A DNA stretch of 64,000 bases from Pseudomonadota bacterium (GCA_027623555.1 JAQBSZ010000004.1:1-64000), one strand, 5' to 3'; counted from the first letter of the stretch, positions 25,802-34,890 are shown. Numbers and translations: made by a program. Notes: generated by a model from the sequence alone, not told the origin.

Positions 25802-26563
25802 TTAGATTCCTGGTGGTGGGACGAAACGCGAATTCGCCACATCATCAAACGAAACATTGTCCACTTCGATGGAGAATTCCTGCCCAGCCGCATCGATGCT
25901 AATGACCGTCGGCTGCATATACCCGCCGAAATCTCGATACTCAGCAAAGTATGTCGTAGTCGGCACGGCGCCTACGGGGGTGGTCGTGACTACGTCGGTC
26001 CGTAACAACAAACCTGAATCCGTAGCAAAATAAAGGAAAGTGTCTTTCCCACGGTCATCGGTGAGCTTTACTTTATAGGCTTCCATGCCATTCACCCGGG
26101 TAAGTTCCTGAGTTTCCTGTCCCGGGCTGAGCGCAAGATTCAATGGCAGATAGTAGTCGGATTGTTGTACCAGGTCAGCCAATGCCTCACCTTCCAGAGC
26201 CGAGCTACCCTGCAGTGGATCTACCGACCAGCCCACTACGCCGTTGTAGCCGGCCAGGATAGTTCCTAATCCGGGCAGCTCGATGACCTGTGATAGATGG
26301 TTTGGCGCTCGCGCGTAAATGGAGGCAGCACCTTCCATACCGAAGGCGCTCAGCACGAACCGGCCCTGGATTGTGGTGGAGGTATGGGAGCGGATTACCT
26401 GCTCGCCGCCCAGCGCAGCGACGTATCGAGCCAGTACCGCGCGCGGGGTTAATAAGCCATTGGCTCCCACTTCGTCGCGATAATCCGAGCCGCCGGTTTG
26501 CGCACAGGCAGCAAGCACTCCGAGTAAAATGAAAACCAGGAAAAATGCATTGAGTCTTCTCAT
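25802..26563 (-). CDS. lipoprotein with LolA/LppX-like repeat domain
   Basis: A 253-residue protein. The ATG at 26563 has GGAGG about ten bases upstream and leads into a lipoprotein signal with lipobox VLAAC (Cys at about residue 20), so the protein should be tethered to the periplasmic face of a membrane. The start of the mature part, LTPRAVLARYVAALGGEQVIRS, and the following antiparallel pattern (TTIQGRFVL, GYNGVVGWSVDPLQG, FLYFATDSGLLLRTDV, YRDFGGYMQPTVI) match the 'outer membrane lipoprotein-sorting-like' proteins that share the LolA half-barrel. A lipid- or hydrophobic-ligand-binding role is inference. Confidence 0.75.
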   Translation of the reverse strand: MRRLNAFFLVFILLGVLAACAQTGGSDYRDEVGANGLLTPRAVLARYVAALGGEQVIRSHTSTTIQGRFVLSAFGMEGAASIYARAPNHLSQVIELPGLGTILAGYNGVVGWSVDPLQGSSALEGEALADLVQQSDYYLPLNLALSPGQETQELTRVNGMEAYKVKLTDDRGKDTFLYFATDSGLLLRTDVVTTTPVGAVPTTTYFAEYRDFGGYMQPTVISIDAAGQEFSIEVDNVSFDDVANSRFVPPPGI

Positions 26564-26795
26564 GACAGGTTTGCCTCCAGACAACTGATTACTAAAATTA
26601 GGTTACTCGATCACTCATTGCAACACGCTTGATTGTATAGATACCAGCTTGATTGTGAAGATACCAGCAGCGGCGCTTTGGATGCAGGTCAGGTAAAAAT
26701 AGTGCGCCAGGCACTGCAAATTCGCTGTAATTAACTTCTCCAAGAGAGTGAGTTATGCTTCAGAGCGATAAAACCACCGCTTGGGAGCTCAACAG

Positions 26796-27920
26796 ATGGT
26801 CAGCAGAAGAACTCTATTACAGACCATGGGAGCGCTTCCTCTGGTGGCTGGCTGTGCCATCCCGACAACCCGCAATGCGCGCAACTACACTCCTTCCGGC
26901 TTGCCGCTGCGCCGGGTCCTGGTTTCGGATGCGCGCATTATTCGTACCGTCGCCGGATTGCGCCCGTTCCGACCGTCTGGATTTAATGTCAGCGCCGAAC
27001 GCATGGATGACAAGGTGGTCGTGCATAACTATGGTCATGGTGGTGGTGGGATTACCCTGTCCTGGGGCACCGCGCACCTGGCGATGGAACTGGCCTTACA
27101 AACCCCGCACCAGCGCTGCGCCGTTCTTGGCAGTGGTGCGGTTGGCCTGGCCACCGCCAGGCTCATGCAGGACCGCGGCTGGGATGTCACGATTTATGCG
27201 AAGGATCTGCCACCGAATACCACCTCAAATATCGCCGGCGGGCAATGGTCCCCGACTTCGGTGTATTACGACGAATCTGTAACGCCGGCGTTCGAAGCGC
27301 AATTCGAAGCGGCGATGCGCCATGCCTATCGGTATTATCAAAACCTGGTCAGTCCGAAATACGGTGTGCGCTGGATAAGCAATTACGGGATTTCCGATAC
27401 TCCAGCTACCGGTGAGGGTCTCACCAACAAGTATGCCGACATGTACCCCCAGCAAATGGCGCTGACGGCTGAGCAACATCCGTTTGCCGCGCCCTATGTC
27501 AGTCACTACAGCACCATGCTTATCGAGCCAGCCATTTATCTGCCGCAGATGCTGCAGGATTTTTACGGCGCCGGTGGCGACATGGTAGTTCGTGAATTTA
27601 CCGACCGCGGTGATGTCTTATCTCTGGACCAGCCAGTTATCCTTAATTGCACCGGCCTTGGCTCTCGTGAGCTCTTTAATGACAATGAGCTGATTCCGAT
27701 AAAAGGCCAACTCACCTTCGTTCTACCGCAAGAGGAAGTGGATTACATAACTATCGTTAATGACGGTAACTTGTACATGTTCCCCAGAAGCGATGGCATT
27801 CTTCTGGGTGGCACTTTTGTCCGCAACGAATGGTCTACCGAGCCTGATCCATTGGAAACCCGACGCATTATCGATGGACACCGGGTATTCTTCGAAGCCA
27901 TGGAAGATCCATGGGCCTAG
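26796..27920 (+). CDS. Tat-exported, circularly permuted D-amino-acid-oxidase-like protein
   Basis: A 374-residue protein starting at the ATG at 26796 (GGGAG upstream). SRRTLLQ (residues 3-9) plus LVAGC (Cys20) indicate a twin-arginine lipoprotein signal, fitting a folded FAD protein. All motifs of the D-amino acid oxidase family are present but in changed order: GLRPFRPS (54-61) and HNYGHGGGGITLSWG (77-91), which stand at the C-terminus of ordinary family members, come before the FAD-binding GSGAVGLATA (112-121), NTTSNIAGGQW and the rest. The chain ends at RRIIDGHRVFFEAMEDPWA, just where the moved segment would begin. The fold would thus be kept with new ends. It should oxidise a D-amino acid or similar amine outside the cytoplasm. 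The next gene overlaps its end by ten bases. Confidence 0.88.
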   Translation: MVSRRTLLQTMGALPLVAGCAIPTTRNARNYTPSGLPLRRVLVSDARIIRTVAGLRPFRPSGFNVSAERMDDKVVVHNYGHGGGGITLSWGTAHLAMELALQTPHQRCAVLGSGAVGLATARLMQDRGWDVTIYAKDLPPNTTSNIAGGQWSPTSVYYDESVTPAFEAQFEAAMRHAYRYYQNLVSPKYGVRWISNYGISDTPATGEGLTNKYADMYPQQMALTAEQHPFAAPYVSHYSTMLIEPAIYLPQMLQDFYGAGGDMVVREFTDRGDVLSLDQPVILNCTGLGSRELFNDNELIPIKGQLTFVLPQEEVDYITIVNDGNLYMFPRSDGILLGGTFVRNEWSTEPDPLETRRIIDGHRVFFEAMEDPWA

Positions 27921-28507
27921 TCTGCAAAAATCTCATACCGTTAATCATGGCGCTGAGTACAGCGAGTAATTTGTGTGCGCAAACTGATGCAGACCTTGAG
28001 AAGGAAGAACAGGAACCAAGCGCGGTGAGCCACAGGCCCATCGAAGAGATTCAGGTGATTGGTGAACGCACTTTGTTAGTCATACGCAACCAGATCATCC
28101 GCGAGGAAGAAAATCTGTATCGCCTGTTCAACGATCTGAACAGCCACGATCGTTTCGACATCAGCTGCAAAACCGAGCGTACCACTCGGTCCTATATCCC
28201 ACGACGCGAATGCAATCCGAAATTCTTTACAGACCTGCGCCAGGACAGTGCTCGATTTGCCGTCTCGGAGATTCGCCAGGCAGTCGATGAGGATGGGTTC
28301 GATCAGACTCTTTTTCAACTAGGCCTGGAGCGTATAGAGACCAGCACGGAATTAAGAGACAAGTCTGTAGGGGACTACCAGGCGCTGAATGAAGAAATTC
28401 TCCGTATAGCCACAGAGAATCCGGACTATCTCGAAGCCCTGCTGAGGGTGGCGAAGCTCAAGGAAGAATACCTGGCTACGCGTCGCCAGCGCTTTGAGGA
28501 GGACTAG
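27911..28507 (+). CDS. small exported protein of unknown function
   Basis: A 198-residue protein with a signal peptide (cleavage near LCA-QT, residue 23), overlapping the oxidase gene by ten bases. The mature part starts with an acidic stretch, then RPIEEIQVIGERTLLVIRNQ and a region with two cysteines (ISCKTER and RRECNPKFF, about residues 78 and 96) likely joined by a disulfide, and ends in charged helices. Similar proteins are seen in other gammaproteobacteria without known function. The IEEIQVIGER segment resembles the N-terminal end of some TonB-receptor plug domains, perhaps by chance. Confidence 0.75.
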   Translation: MGLVCKNLIPLIMALSTASNLCAQTDADLEKEEQEPSAVSHRPIEEIQVIGERTLLVIRNQIIREEENLYRLFNDLNSHDRFDISCKTERTTRSYIPRRECNPKFFTDLRQDSARFAVSEIRQAVDEDGFDQTLFQLGLERIETSTELRDKSVGDYQALNEEILRIATENPDYLEALLRVAKLKEEYLATRRQRFEED

Positions 28508-28518
28508 AAAATTCGACT

Positions 28519-28563
28519 AAAAAAATGAACGGCGATCCTGAGGGGAACTGTAGATCGCCGTTC
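28519..28563 (-). terminator. rho-independent terminator of the peroxiredoxin gene
   Basis: GAACGGCGATC (28527-28537) and GATCGCCGTTC (28553-28563) form a perfect 11-base-pair stem. On the minus strand the stem is followed by a T-run (the complement of AAAAAA before it). It lies 14 bases after the peroxiredoxin stop and may also serve the convergent gene. Confidence 0.85.
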
Positions 28564-28576
28564 CAGTTGCACTAAG

Positions 28577-29116
28577 CTAGGCAGCGAGTGTGTCAAGTGA
28601 CTTTATATACTCCAGCATAGTGTCGACATCACTGCATTCGAAAGGATCGGTTGCGCAGTTATCCGACTTGCCCGGTTCGACAAAGAGTTTCTTGATGACG
28701 CCGTCTTCAACCAACAGGGAATAGCGCCACGACCGTTCACCAAAGCCAAGGTTGTGCTTCTTCACCAGCATCTGCATGTCCCGGGTAAAATCGCCGTTAC
28801 CGTCCGGCAGCATCTTCACCTTTGCCACCTTCTGCATGCTGGCCCACTGAAACATCGAGAACGCATCATTCACACTCAGGCAATACACCTCATCAATACC
28901 TAGTTGCCTGAGTTCATCGTACCTGGCCTCGTATCCTGGCAGGTGGGTGCTGCTGCAAGTCGGCGTGAAGGCTCCAGGCAGGGCAAATAACACCACCCGG
29001 CGTCCGGCAAAAATTTCGTCGCTGGTCAGATCCTGCCAGCGATAAGGGTTCTCCCCGACTACGGACTCATCGCGGACGCGGGTTTTAAAGACTACTTGTG
29101 GAACTGCTGAACTCAT
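28577..29116 (-). CDS. Prx5-family peroxiredoxin
   Basis: A 179-residue thiol peroxidase. The motif FALPGAFTPTCSSTHLPGY (near residue 44-62) holds the peroxidatic Cys (CSS) with the Pro/Thr/Thr environment of the family, and RYSLLVEDGVIKKLFVEPG near 130 is the conserved C-terminal strand with the active-site Arg. It reduces hydrogen peroxide or organic peroxides using thiols in the cytoplasm. No fused glutaredoxin domain is present; two further cysteines (NCATDPFEC, near 153-159) might act as resolving residues. GAGGT lies five bases before the ATG. Confidence 0.95.
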   Translation of the reverse strand: MSSAVPQVVFKTRVRDESVVGENPYRWQDLTSDEIFAGRRVVLFALPGAFTPTCSSTHLPGYEARYDELRQLGIDEVYCLSVNDAFSMFQWASMQKVAKVKMLPDGNGDFTRDMQMLVKKHNLGFGERSWRYSLLVEDGVIKKLFVEPGKSDNCATDPFECSDVDTMLEYIKSLDTLAA

Positions 29117-29222
29117 GTTCTACCTCATTTCTGATGATTCGATTAAGGGATACTGCCCGAGCAATGGTGGCCAGGATAACGGTTGCTAATTAATCGGTAA
29201 AATGACTTATATCGATCATATA

Positions 29223-29239
29223 TATCGTATTTTACGATA
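29223..29239. promoter_or_regulatory. inverted repeat TATCGTA-TTT-TACGATA
   Basis: A perfect 7-3-7 inverted repeat in the 273-base divergent gap between the peroxiredoxin and the cytochrome/copper protein genes, 107 bases from the former's start. It is preceded by further TATATCGAT-like half sites (about 29206-29222). The position suits an operator for the peroxiredoxin gene, the other gene, or both. The factor is unknown. Confidence 0.4.
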
Positions 29240-29389
29240 CATCATCAGTTCTTGGATCAAGCTGTCCGGAGAGGCTGAAGTCGCGGGATTTCGTGAGCTG
29301 AGCAGGTTTTGACCGATTGTTTATGTATAGACAACTCAGCCATTTGGCTTTAACCTTTGATGCACCCAAAATAACAAACAGGAAGAGCT

Positions 29390-30757
29390 ATGAAGTCCCT
29401 TGCCAATTCATTTATTACTCTTGCGTTGGGCTCGATTGCGCTTGCGGCGGCCAGCCTGGTCAGCGCCCAAGACAATGCTCCAACTTTCTATGCCGATGCC
29501 CTGCCAGTTTTCCAGAAGAACTGCGTCGCCTGCCATCAACCTGAAGGACCCAGTGTGGGTGGTATTAGCGCTCCGATGCCTCTGAATGACTACCAGCAGG
29601 CCAAAGCCTGGGCGCCCATGATCAAGAATGCCCTGATCACTGGTTACATGCCTCCCTGGGGTGCCCATGAGCGCCATCGCGGTGAATTCAAGGACGAGCG
29701 CTACATCGATAAGAAAGAGCTGAACCTGTTGCTGGCCTGGGTTGACGGCGGTGCGCTGGAAGGCGATCCGAACGATGCCATGCGTGCTGAGGCCCTGGTT
29801 GCCAATGGCGCCGGCACCGTGTTGCCGGAATCCGGTTGGTGGATCGGCGAGCCGGATCTGGTGGTTGAATTCGAAGCACCAGTGTACGTACCAGACGCGG
29901 TCAAAGACTGGCAGCCAACTATACAGATGATGGTCCCGGAAGGGGCCCACGAGAATCCCAAGTGGATCTCCAGGACAGAACTGAATACCGGTGGCCCCTG
30001 GGTACACCACATCGTCTCCAGCCACATGGGTGTTGGCGTTCCCGGTCGCGGTCCCTTTAGTTATCCAGAAGGCTGGGGCGTGTTGCTACCAGAAAATCCT
30101 TTCGTCACAGTCAATATGCACTACCACAAGAATCCTGGGGAAGGGACGGCAGTGGAGGATAACACCTCGGCGGGCTTCGTCTTCTACGACGACGGTGAAA
30201 TCATCGACCACGTGGTGGAAACCAATCTGCTTCCGCATGCCGGTTGGACAATCCCGCCGGGCGATCCTAATTATGAAGTAAACAACACTTACGACATTGA
30301 AGAAGACATCTACCTGCTCTCCATGGGTCCACATATGCACTATCGCGGCAAGGCGATGCGCTATGAGCTGGAGTACCCCGATGGTGAACGGGAGGTGTTG
30401 TTGTGGGTTCCGGATTACGACTTCAACTGGCAGTTCCTTTACGAGTACAAGGAACCGAAGTTCATCCCGGCAGGTTCCACCATGCACATGAGCTGGTGGT
30501 TCGATAATTCTGACGCTAACCGCTTCAATCCCGATTCGACTGCCTCTGTAGAATACGGCCCGGCGACCACAGACGAAATGGCCAATGCACGCATTTACTA
30601 TGCGCCTACTACACGGCGCGGTATCGTTGTCGGGGAAGCATTGCCCGAGGACGTTCTGAAAATGGCCCGTGAAGATGACAGAATTCGCAGAGAGCGAGCC
30701 ACTCTGTACGATCCTACCTCAGATGACTTCTCCTGGCTTGAAGAGGACAGCAGATAG
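29390..30757 (+). CDS. cytochrome c fused to copper type II monooxygenase-like domain
   Basis: A 455-residue exported protein (signal peptide cleaved near VSA-QD). A single heme site CVACH (residues 45-49) begins an N-terminal class I cytochrome-like domain that includes GYMPPWGAH. The rest resembles the two-domain PHM/DBM copper monooxygenases: WVHHIVSSH (near 205) and VNMHYHKN (near 242) in the place of the first copper's three histidines, and MGPHMHYRGKAMRYEL (HxH, near 312) plus STMHMSWWFDNS (Met, near 365) in the place of the second copper site. Such enzymes hydroxylate C-H bonds with O2; the attached heme could deliver electrons. Activity is inferred. The next gene follows after 42 bases. 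Confidence 0.8.
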   Translation: MKSLANSFITLALGSIALAAASLVSAQDNAPTFYADALPVFQKNCVACHQPEGPSVGGISAPMPLNDYQQAKAWAPMIKNALITGYMPPWGAHERHRGEFKDERYIDKKELNLLLAWVDGGALEGDPNDAMRAEALVANGAGTVLPESGWWIGEPDLVVEFEAPVYVPDAVKDWQPTIQMMVPEGAHENPKWISRTELNTGGPWVHHIVSSHMGVGVPGRGPFSYPEGWGVLLPENPFVTVNMHYHKNPGEGTAVEDNTSAGFVFYDDGEIIDHVVETNLLPHAGWTIPPGDPNYEVNNTYDIEEDIYLLSMGPHMHYRGKAMRYELEYPDGEREVLLWVPDYDFNWQFLYEYKEPKFIPAGSTMHMSWWFDNSDANRFNPDSTASVEYGPATTDEMANARIYYAPTTRRGIVVGEALPEDVLKMAREDDRIRRERATLYDPTSDDFSWLEEDSR

Positions 30758-30799
30758 TCAGTCACATTAATCAGCAATACCGAAGCCGAGGGGAATCCC

Positions 30800-31798
30800 A
30801 TGAAATTATCCGCGTTTAGAAGTTCAGTCTCTGGTGTTCTTCTCGCTTCAAGCCTGCTTGGCGCCGGTATTACAACCGTGGCTGCCCAGGATTATATCGT
30901 CCCCCGCACTGCCGATGGTCAGCCTGACCTGTCGGGCCTGTGGACCAACGACACCATCACCCCAATTGAACGACCGGCCTCAATGCAGGGCCGTGAGTTC
31001 CTGTCGGAAGATGAAATCGCGGCGATGGAAGCGAATCTGGCACGTCGGCGTGAAGAGGCCGATAACAATATCGAAGTAACGGCTGGCGGTAATATCGGCG
31101 GCTATAACCAGGTCTGGCTGGATTCCGGTGACACGGTGCTATCCACTGGTCAGACTTCGATGATTGTCGACCCACCCAATGGTCGAGCGCCAATCAGGGA
31201 ATCGGCTGCGGCGGAGCGAGACTATTATTTCGCGAACATAGAAGACGATTACATCTATCACACGGTCTGGGATCGCTGCCTGACCCGTGGCGTACCAGGT
31301 TCGATGTTGCCCGCCGGCTATAACAACGCCTATCGTTTTATACAGACACCTGACACCTTTACGATCGTTCATGAAATGATTCACGACGTACGAGTCATTC
31401 ACCTGGACAAGGATGCCCACATCGATGACAAGGTGAAACTGTATATGGGGGATTCAATCGCCCGATGGGACGGCGACACGCTGGTTGTCGAAACCACCAA
31501 CTACAACGACCGTGGCATGATCGCCAGCAGCAGCGCCGGTGGCAGACTGAAAGGCGTTCCCGTTACCGAAGACCTGCATGTCGTGGAGCGATTTACGCGG
31601 GTCAGCGCGGGTACCATCATGTGGTCGGCGACGATTACCGATCCGGAGATCTATACCCAGCCGTTCACAATCTCGATGCCGCTCACCCGCGACGATGAAT
31701 ATGTCATGTACGAGTATGCCTGTCATGAAGGCAATTACGCGATTCCGAATATTCTCAGTGCAGGCAGGGCGAAGGAGCGACAGCAGGCGGCAAATTAG
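30800..31798 (+). CDS. exported PDLSG-W family protein
   Basis: A 332-residue exported protein (signal peptide cleaved near TVAA-QD, residue 29). The mature start IVPRTADGQPDLSGLWTND is the hallmark of a broad family of secreted proteins found in many environmental bacteria, and the later stretches SMIVDPPNGRAPI, WDRCLTRGVPGSMLPAGYNN, SIARWDGDTLVVETTNYND and HVVERFTR also fit. These are probably beta-barrel proteins of lipocalin-like form; no activity has been assigned that I know of. It is probably cotranscribed with the cytochrome/copper protein and ends in a strong terminator. Confidence 0.82.
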   Translation: MKLSAFRSSVSGVLLASSLLGAGITTVAAQDYIVPRTADGQPDLSGLWTNDTITPIERPASMQGREFLSEDEIAAMEANLARRREEADNNIEVTAGGNIGGYNQVWLDSGDTVLSTGQTSMIVDPPNGRAPIRESAAAERDYYFANIEDDYIYHTVWDRCLTRGVPGSMLPAGYNNAYRFIQTPDTFTIVHEMIHDVRVIHLDKDAHIDDKVKLYMGDSIARWDGDTLVVETTNYNDRGMIASSSAGGRLKGVPVTEDLHVVERFTRVSAGTIMWSATITDPEIYTQPFTISMPLTRDDEYVMYEYACHEGNYAIPNILSAGRAKERQQAAN

Positions 31799-31878
31799 GC
31801 CTTATCGATTTATTTTCGACAACACTAATCAATGGGTCAGCGTACATTGATTCGAACCCCTCGTTTTCCATTGATTTT

Positions 31879-31917
31879 CAAAAAGCTGCCTGGACTTCGT
31901 TCTGGCAGCTTTTTTTA
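31879..31917 (+). terminator. rho-independent terminator
   Basis: AAAAGCTGCC (31881-31890) pairs with GGCAGCTTTT (31905 onward), closing a 14-base loop, and runs into a seven-T tract. It lies about 80 bases after the PDLSG-W gene stop and ends the two-gene operon. Confidence 0.9.
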
Positions 31918-31982
31918 TGGAGTGAGTAGAGGGTCGGCAGCAGGCAAGAGCCTGGCCCGGGAATCACAACAGGTAATACACA

Positions 31983-32690
31983 ATGGCAAAGCAACAAACC
32001 GTAAGCCACGCAGAATGGTTGAGTGCGCGGCGTGAACTCCTGAATAAAGAGAAACAATTCACCCAATTAAGGGACGAAGTGAGCGCCGCAAGAAGAGCAC
32101 TGCCGCGCGTGCGAATTGAGAAAGACTACCGCTTCACTCGCCCCGACGGCGCAGTCACCCTGGCGAACCTGTTCGGCGACAATTCTCAGCTGGTGGTGTA
32201 TCAATTCATGTTCGCACCGGACTGGGAGGAAGGATGCCCGAGTTGCTCGTTCTGGGCGGACAACTACAACGGCACTGACATTCATCTGGCGCACCGCGAC
32301 ATAACGCTTGTTGCAGTCTCCCGAGCGCCACTGGAAAAACTGCTGGCCTACCGCCAGCGCATGGGATGGACCTTCGATTGGGTGTCTTCTGGGGATAGCG
32401 ATTTCAATTTTGATTTTGCAGTTTCATTTACTGAGCAGCAACGCGCGGAAGAATCACCGAATTACAATTTTAAGATGATTAAATTCCCTATGGAAGAAGC
32501 GCCGGGATTCAGTGTGTTCTACAAGGACGAGGATGGGGCCATTTACCACACTTACTCGACCTATGCGCGCGGCCTGGACATCCTGAACGCGGCGTATCAC
32601 ATCATGGACATGACCCCGAAAGGTCGGGATGAAGACGAGCTGCCCTATCCCATGGACTGGGTACGACGGCACGATCGGTATCAGGATTGA
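31983..32690 (+). CDS. DUF899 thioredoxin-like protein
   Basis: A 235-residue cytoplasmic protein of the DUF899 family, which has a thioredoxin-like fold. Landmarks: VSHAEWLSARRELLNKEKQ at the start, MFAPDWEEGCPSCSFWADNYNG (near 77-98) with a CxxC that takes the place of the redox motif, AVSRAPLEKLLAYRQRMGWTF (near 112) and the C-terminal YHTYSTYARGLDILNAAYH. A redox or thiol role is inferred from the CPSC; no substrate is known. A GTAATACACA leader without a clear ribosome binding site precedes the ATG. Confidence 0.92.
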   Translation: MAKQQTVSHAEWLSARRELLNKEKQFTQLRDEVSAARRALPRVRIEKDYRFTRPDGAVTLANLFGDNSQLVVYQFMFAPDWEEGCPSCSFWADNYNGTDIHLAHRDITLVAVSRAPLEKLLAYRQRMGWTFDWVSSGDSDFNFDFAVSFTEQQRAEESPNYNFKMIKFPMEEAPGFSVFYKDEDGAIYHTYSTYARGLDILNAAYHIMDMTPKGRDEDELPYPMDWVRRHDRYQD

Positions 32691-32698
32691 ATCAGCGA

Positions 32699-34714
32699 CT
32701 AGCCGACAGCGATCGGTTCCCAGTGCTTGATTCTGCCCCTAACCTCTTCCATATCGTGTTTGCACACACCTGATCTGGCGATCAGCTTGATCTCGCAGAT
32801 ATCACAGCGCACACATTCCTTGAAATCGATCGCCGGGCCACGGATCGCGCCAGTCGGACAGGCATGTTCGCAGACACTACAGACCCGGCATTGCTCGACT
32901 CGCTGAATGCGCCAGGGAGAGAGCAAGGCAGTGAGCCCCAGGGCAGCACCCAACGGGCAGGCATAGCGGCAATAAAATCGGCTGATAAATATCGAAGCCA
33001 ACAGGAAGGCCCCCAGTATCAACCATAACACCAGAGACTGACTGATATAGAAAATCGTGCCGAAGGGCTCGAAATACTGAAACAGGCTCAGCTCACTGTA
33101 GGTCAATGCCATGATGATCAGAAAGGCGAGCACCCCGTATTTGATATAGATTGCCTTGTCGTGAATGGCCCGGGGCAGCTGTTTCTGGAAATGGCGCGGC
33201 ATGAAATGGGCGATAAAATCCTGTAACGCACCGAACGGACAGAGGGAAGAGCAGAAAATTCTTCCCCAGAACAGGGTAGTCACCACCGTGAAAACAACAA
33301 TCAACAGCAGCGGCAGGTCGTCAAAGAACATCGAAGGCCCCAGCTTGATGCCATTGGTTATATGCGACACCGAAACGAAACCGCCATCCATCCAACCTAG
33401 GTAGACCAGCGTAAACGCCAGGGTCACCCAGCGAATCCTGGCGCTCTTGCGCAAGAATGCCGTCATTACCAGGGCCAGCAACACCAGTATCATGGCGACT
33501 TCACCCCAGGGTGCATCGTTGATCAGGCTGGCATACAGACCCTCATTCTCGAACTCAGTCAGGTCATCATCAAAATCCGGCAGCAACTCCGAGGGAATGG
33601 GCTGACCCTGAGCCAGTGCCAGCGGTATCTGCGGCACCTGGTACTGGGTCGAGGCAATGCTGCCAAACTCCCCCACCGTTCCGCCAGTGTTGTAGAGCAC
33701 GTTAAATGGTTTATTAAGATCGATGGCCGGATCCAGGACCATGGCCCCTGCAAATCGCACCTGATTGGCAATCTTGCCCTCATCCGCACTCCCCACGTAC
33801 ACGAAGCGGCGCCGTTCGATAGGATAAATAGTCTCTCCCTGCTCGACCGCCAGGCGTTCCTGACGGAACGGTCGGGACGAGTCACCGTCGATACCCACCA
33901 GCACCATATTGCCATTGTTAACCCGGTTGCTGGCTTCGCGTTCCGCGCGTGAGTAATCATTGCTGCCGACCATCAATTCACCCAGGCCATCGTGGCCGAT
34001 AAATGCCAGCGCCAGCTTCAATTCCGTCAGGTCTGGTTGGATTATATTCATTTCTACAACCAGGCCGTTCTCAATCATCTCTTCCCAGGTCTGAGACTCC
34101 AATAGCCGCAATCCCTGGGCATCAGAAGTCGTCAGTGAGACAAATTCTGAATCGCTCAGATAGGCCTGGGCCACGCGTCGGCCAGCATTGCGCACGCCAC
34201 GCGCCACCGCCCAACTGGTAATCGTGGCACGGGAAATGCCGTCGATGTCTCGGCCGACACGAAATCCCTCGACGATATTCTTGTTGTCAAATTGATCAGG
34301 AAAATATTCGCTGTTAATGAAATCTCCGCGAATACTCTTATAAGACTCCCGGTAAAACAGCACCTTGATCTCAGTAATAGAGCCTTTCAGGTCCATTCCT
34401 ACCAGCACGTCGATCGGCGCGCTGTAACCAACCTCCTCTGGTGGCAGATCCGCCGTCTCAAAGAGGTAACCGATGACTTCGTTTTCGAGAGTCTCCGGGT
34501 TCTCCCGATAGGCTTTATAGACAGGAGGAGTTCCTCCTTTCGGTGAGAAACTATCAGCAGCGGGGAATACAGAGTGCAACATGGCCTCATTCACTTCCAG
34601 CGGTGGCTGCGCCATGACCAGTGAAGAAGCACTGTAACCCAGACTGAAGAGGAAGGCCTTGAAGGCAATTGGCCGGTAGAAGAGATTGACGCACCGATGC
34701 GAGAGCATGCTCAT
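32699..34714 (-). CDS. nosR-like: NosR-like FMN and 4Fe-4S membrane flavoprotein
   Basis: A 671-residue protein with an N-terminal signal (cleavage near VMA-QP), a periplasmic FMN-binding domain with the flavinylation motif DGISRAT (Thr near residue 163), several helices from about 405 on, two CxxxCP motifs (Cys488/492 and Cys582/586) and a ferredoxin part: Cys609, 612, 615, 619 for one 4Fe-4S cluster and CVRCDIC (634-640) with a later Cys for the second. This is the plan of NosR/NirI, which pass electrons from quinol to periplasmic enzymes. No nosZ or other denitrification gene is nearby. Instead a PQQ alcohol dehydrogenase and a cytochrome are encoded on the other side of the promoter region. 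Confidence 0.9.
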   Translation of the reverse strand: MSMLSHRCVNLFYRPIAFKAFLFSLGYSASSLVMAQPPLEVNEAMLHSVFPAADSFSPKGGTPPVYKAYRENPETLENEVIGYLFETADLPPEEVGYSAPIDVLVGMDLKGSITEIKVLFYRESYKSIRGDFINSEYFPDQFDNKNIVEGFRVGRDIDGISRATITSWAVARGVRNAGRRVAQAYLSDSEFVSLTTSDAQGLRLLESQTWEEMIENGLVVEMNIIQPDLTELKLALAFIGHDGLGELMVGSNDYSRAEREASNRVNNGNMVLVGIDGDSSRPFRQERLAVEQGETIYPIERRRFVYVGSADEGKIANQVRFAGAMVLDPAIDLNKPFNVLYNTGGTVGEFGSIASTQYQVPQIPLALAQGQPIPSELLPDFDDDLTEFENEGLYASLINDAPWGEVAMILVLLALVMTAFLRKSARIRWVTLAFTLVYLGWMDGGFVSVSHITNGIKLGPSMFFDDLPLLLIVVFTVVTTLFWGRIFCSSLCPFGALQDFIAHFMPRHFQKQLPRAIHDKAIYIKYGVLAFLIIMALTYSELSLFQYFEPFGTIFYISQSLVLWLILGAFLLASIFISRFYCRYACPLGAALGLTALLSPWRIQRVEQCRVCSVCEHACPTGAIRGPAIDFKECVRCDICEIKLIARSGVCKHDMEEVRGRIKHWEPIAVG

Positions 34715-34890
34715 AGACTACATTCTTTTCTTCTGATTACAGGGGTGGGCGTATGCTACACAATTTTACGGCCAGAGTAAGCCGGTGGCCTAAGCACTTG
34801 TGAAACAAAATGTGACTTGCCGCCATAGAATAACTGCCTGAAGAAGGCTCCGGGGCAGTGTAGACTCGTGCTGACAGAGTGTTTATGCTG

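Noticed and set aside
32699..34714. Denitrification regulator NosR as part of a nos operon
   Set aside because: No nosZ, nosDFY or nosL genes are in the window, so only a NosR-like protein is called.
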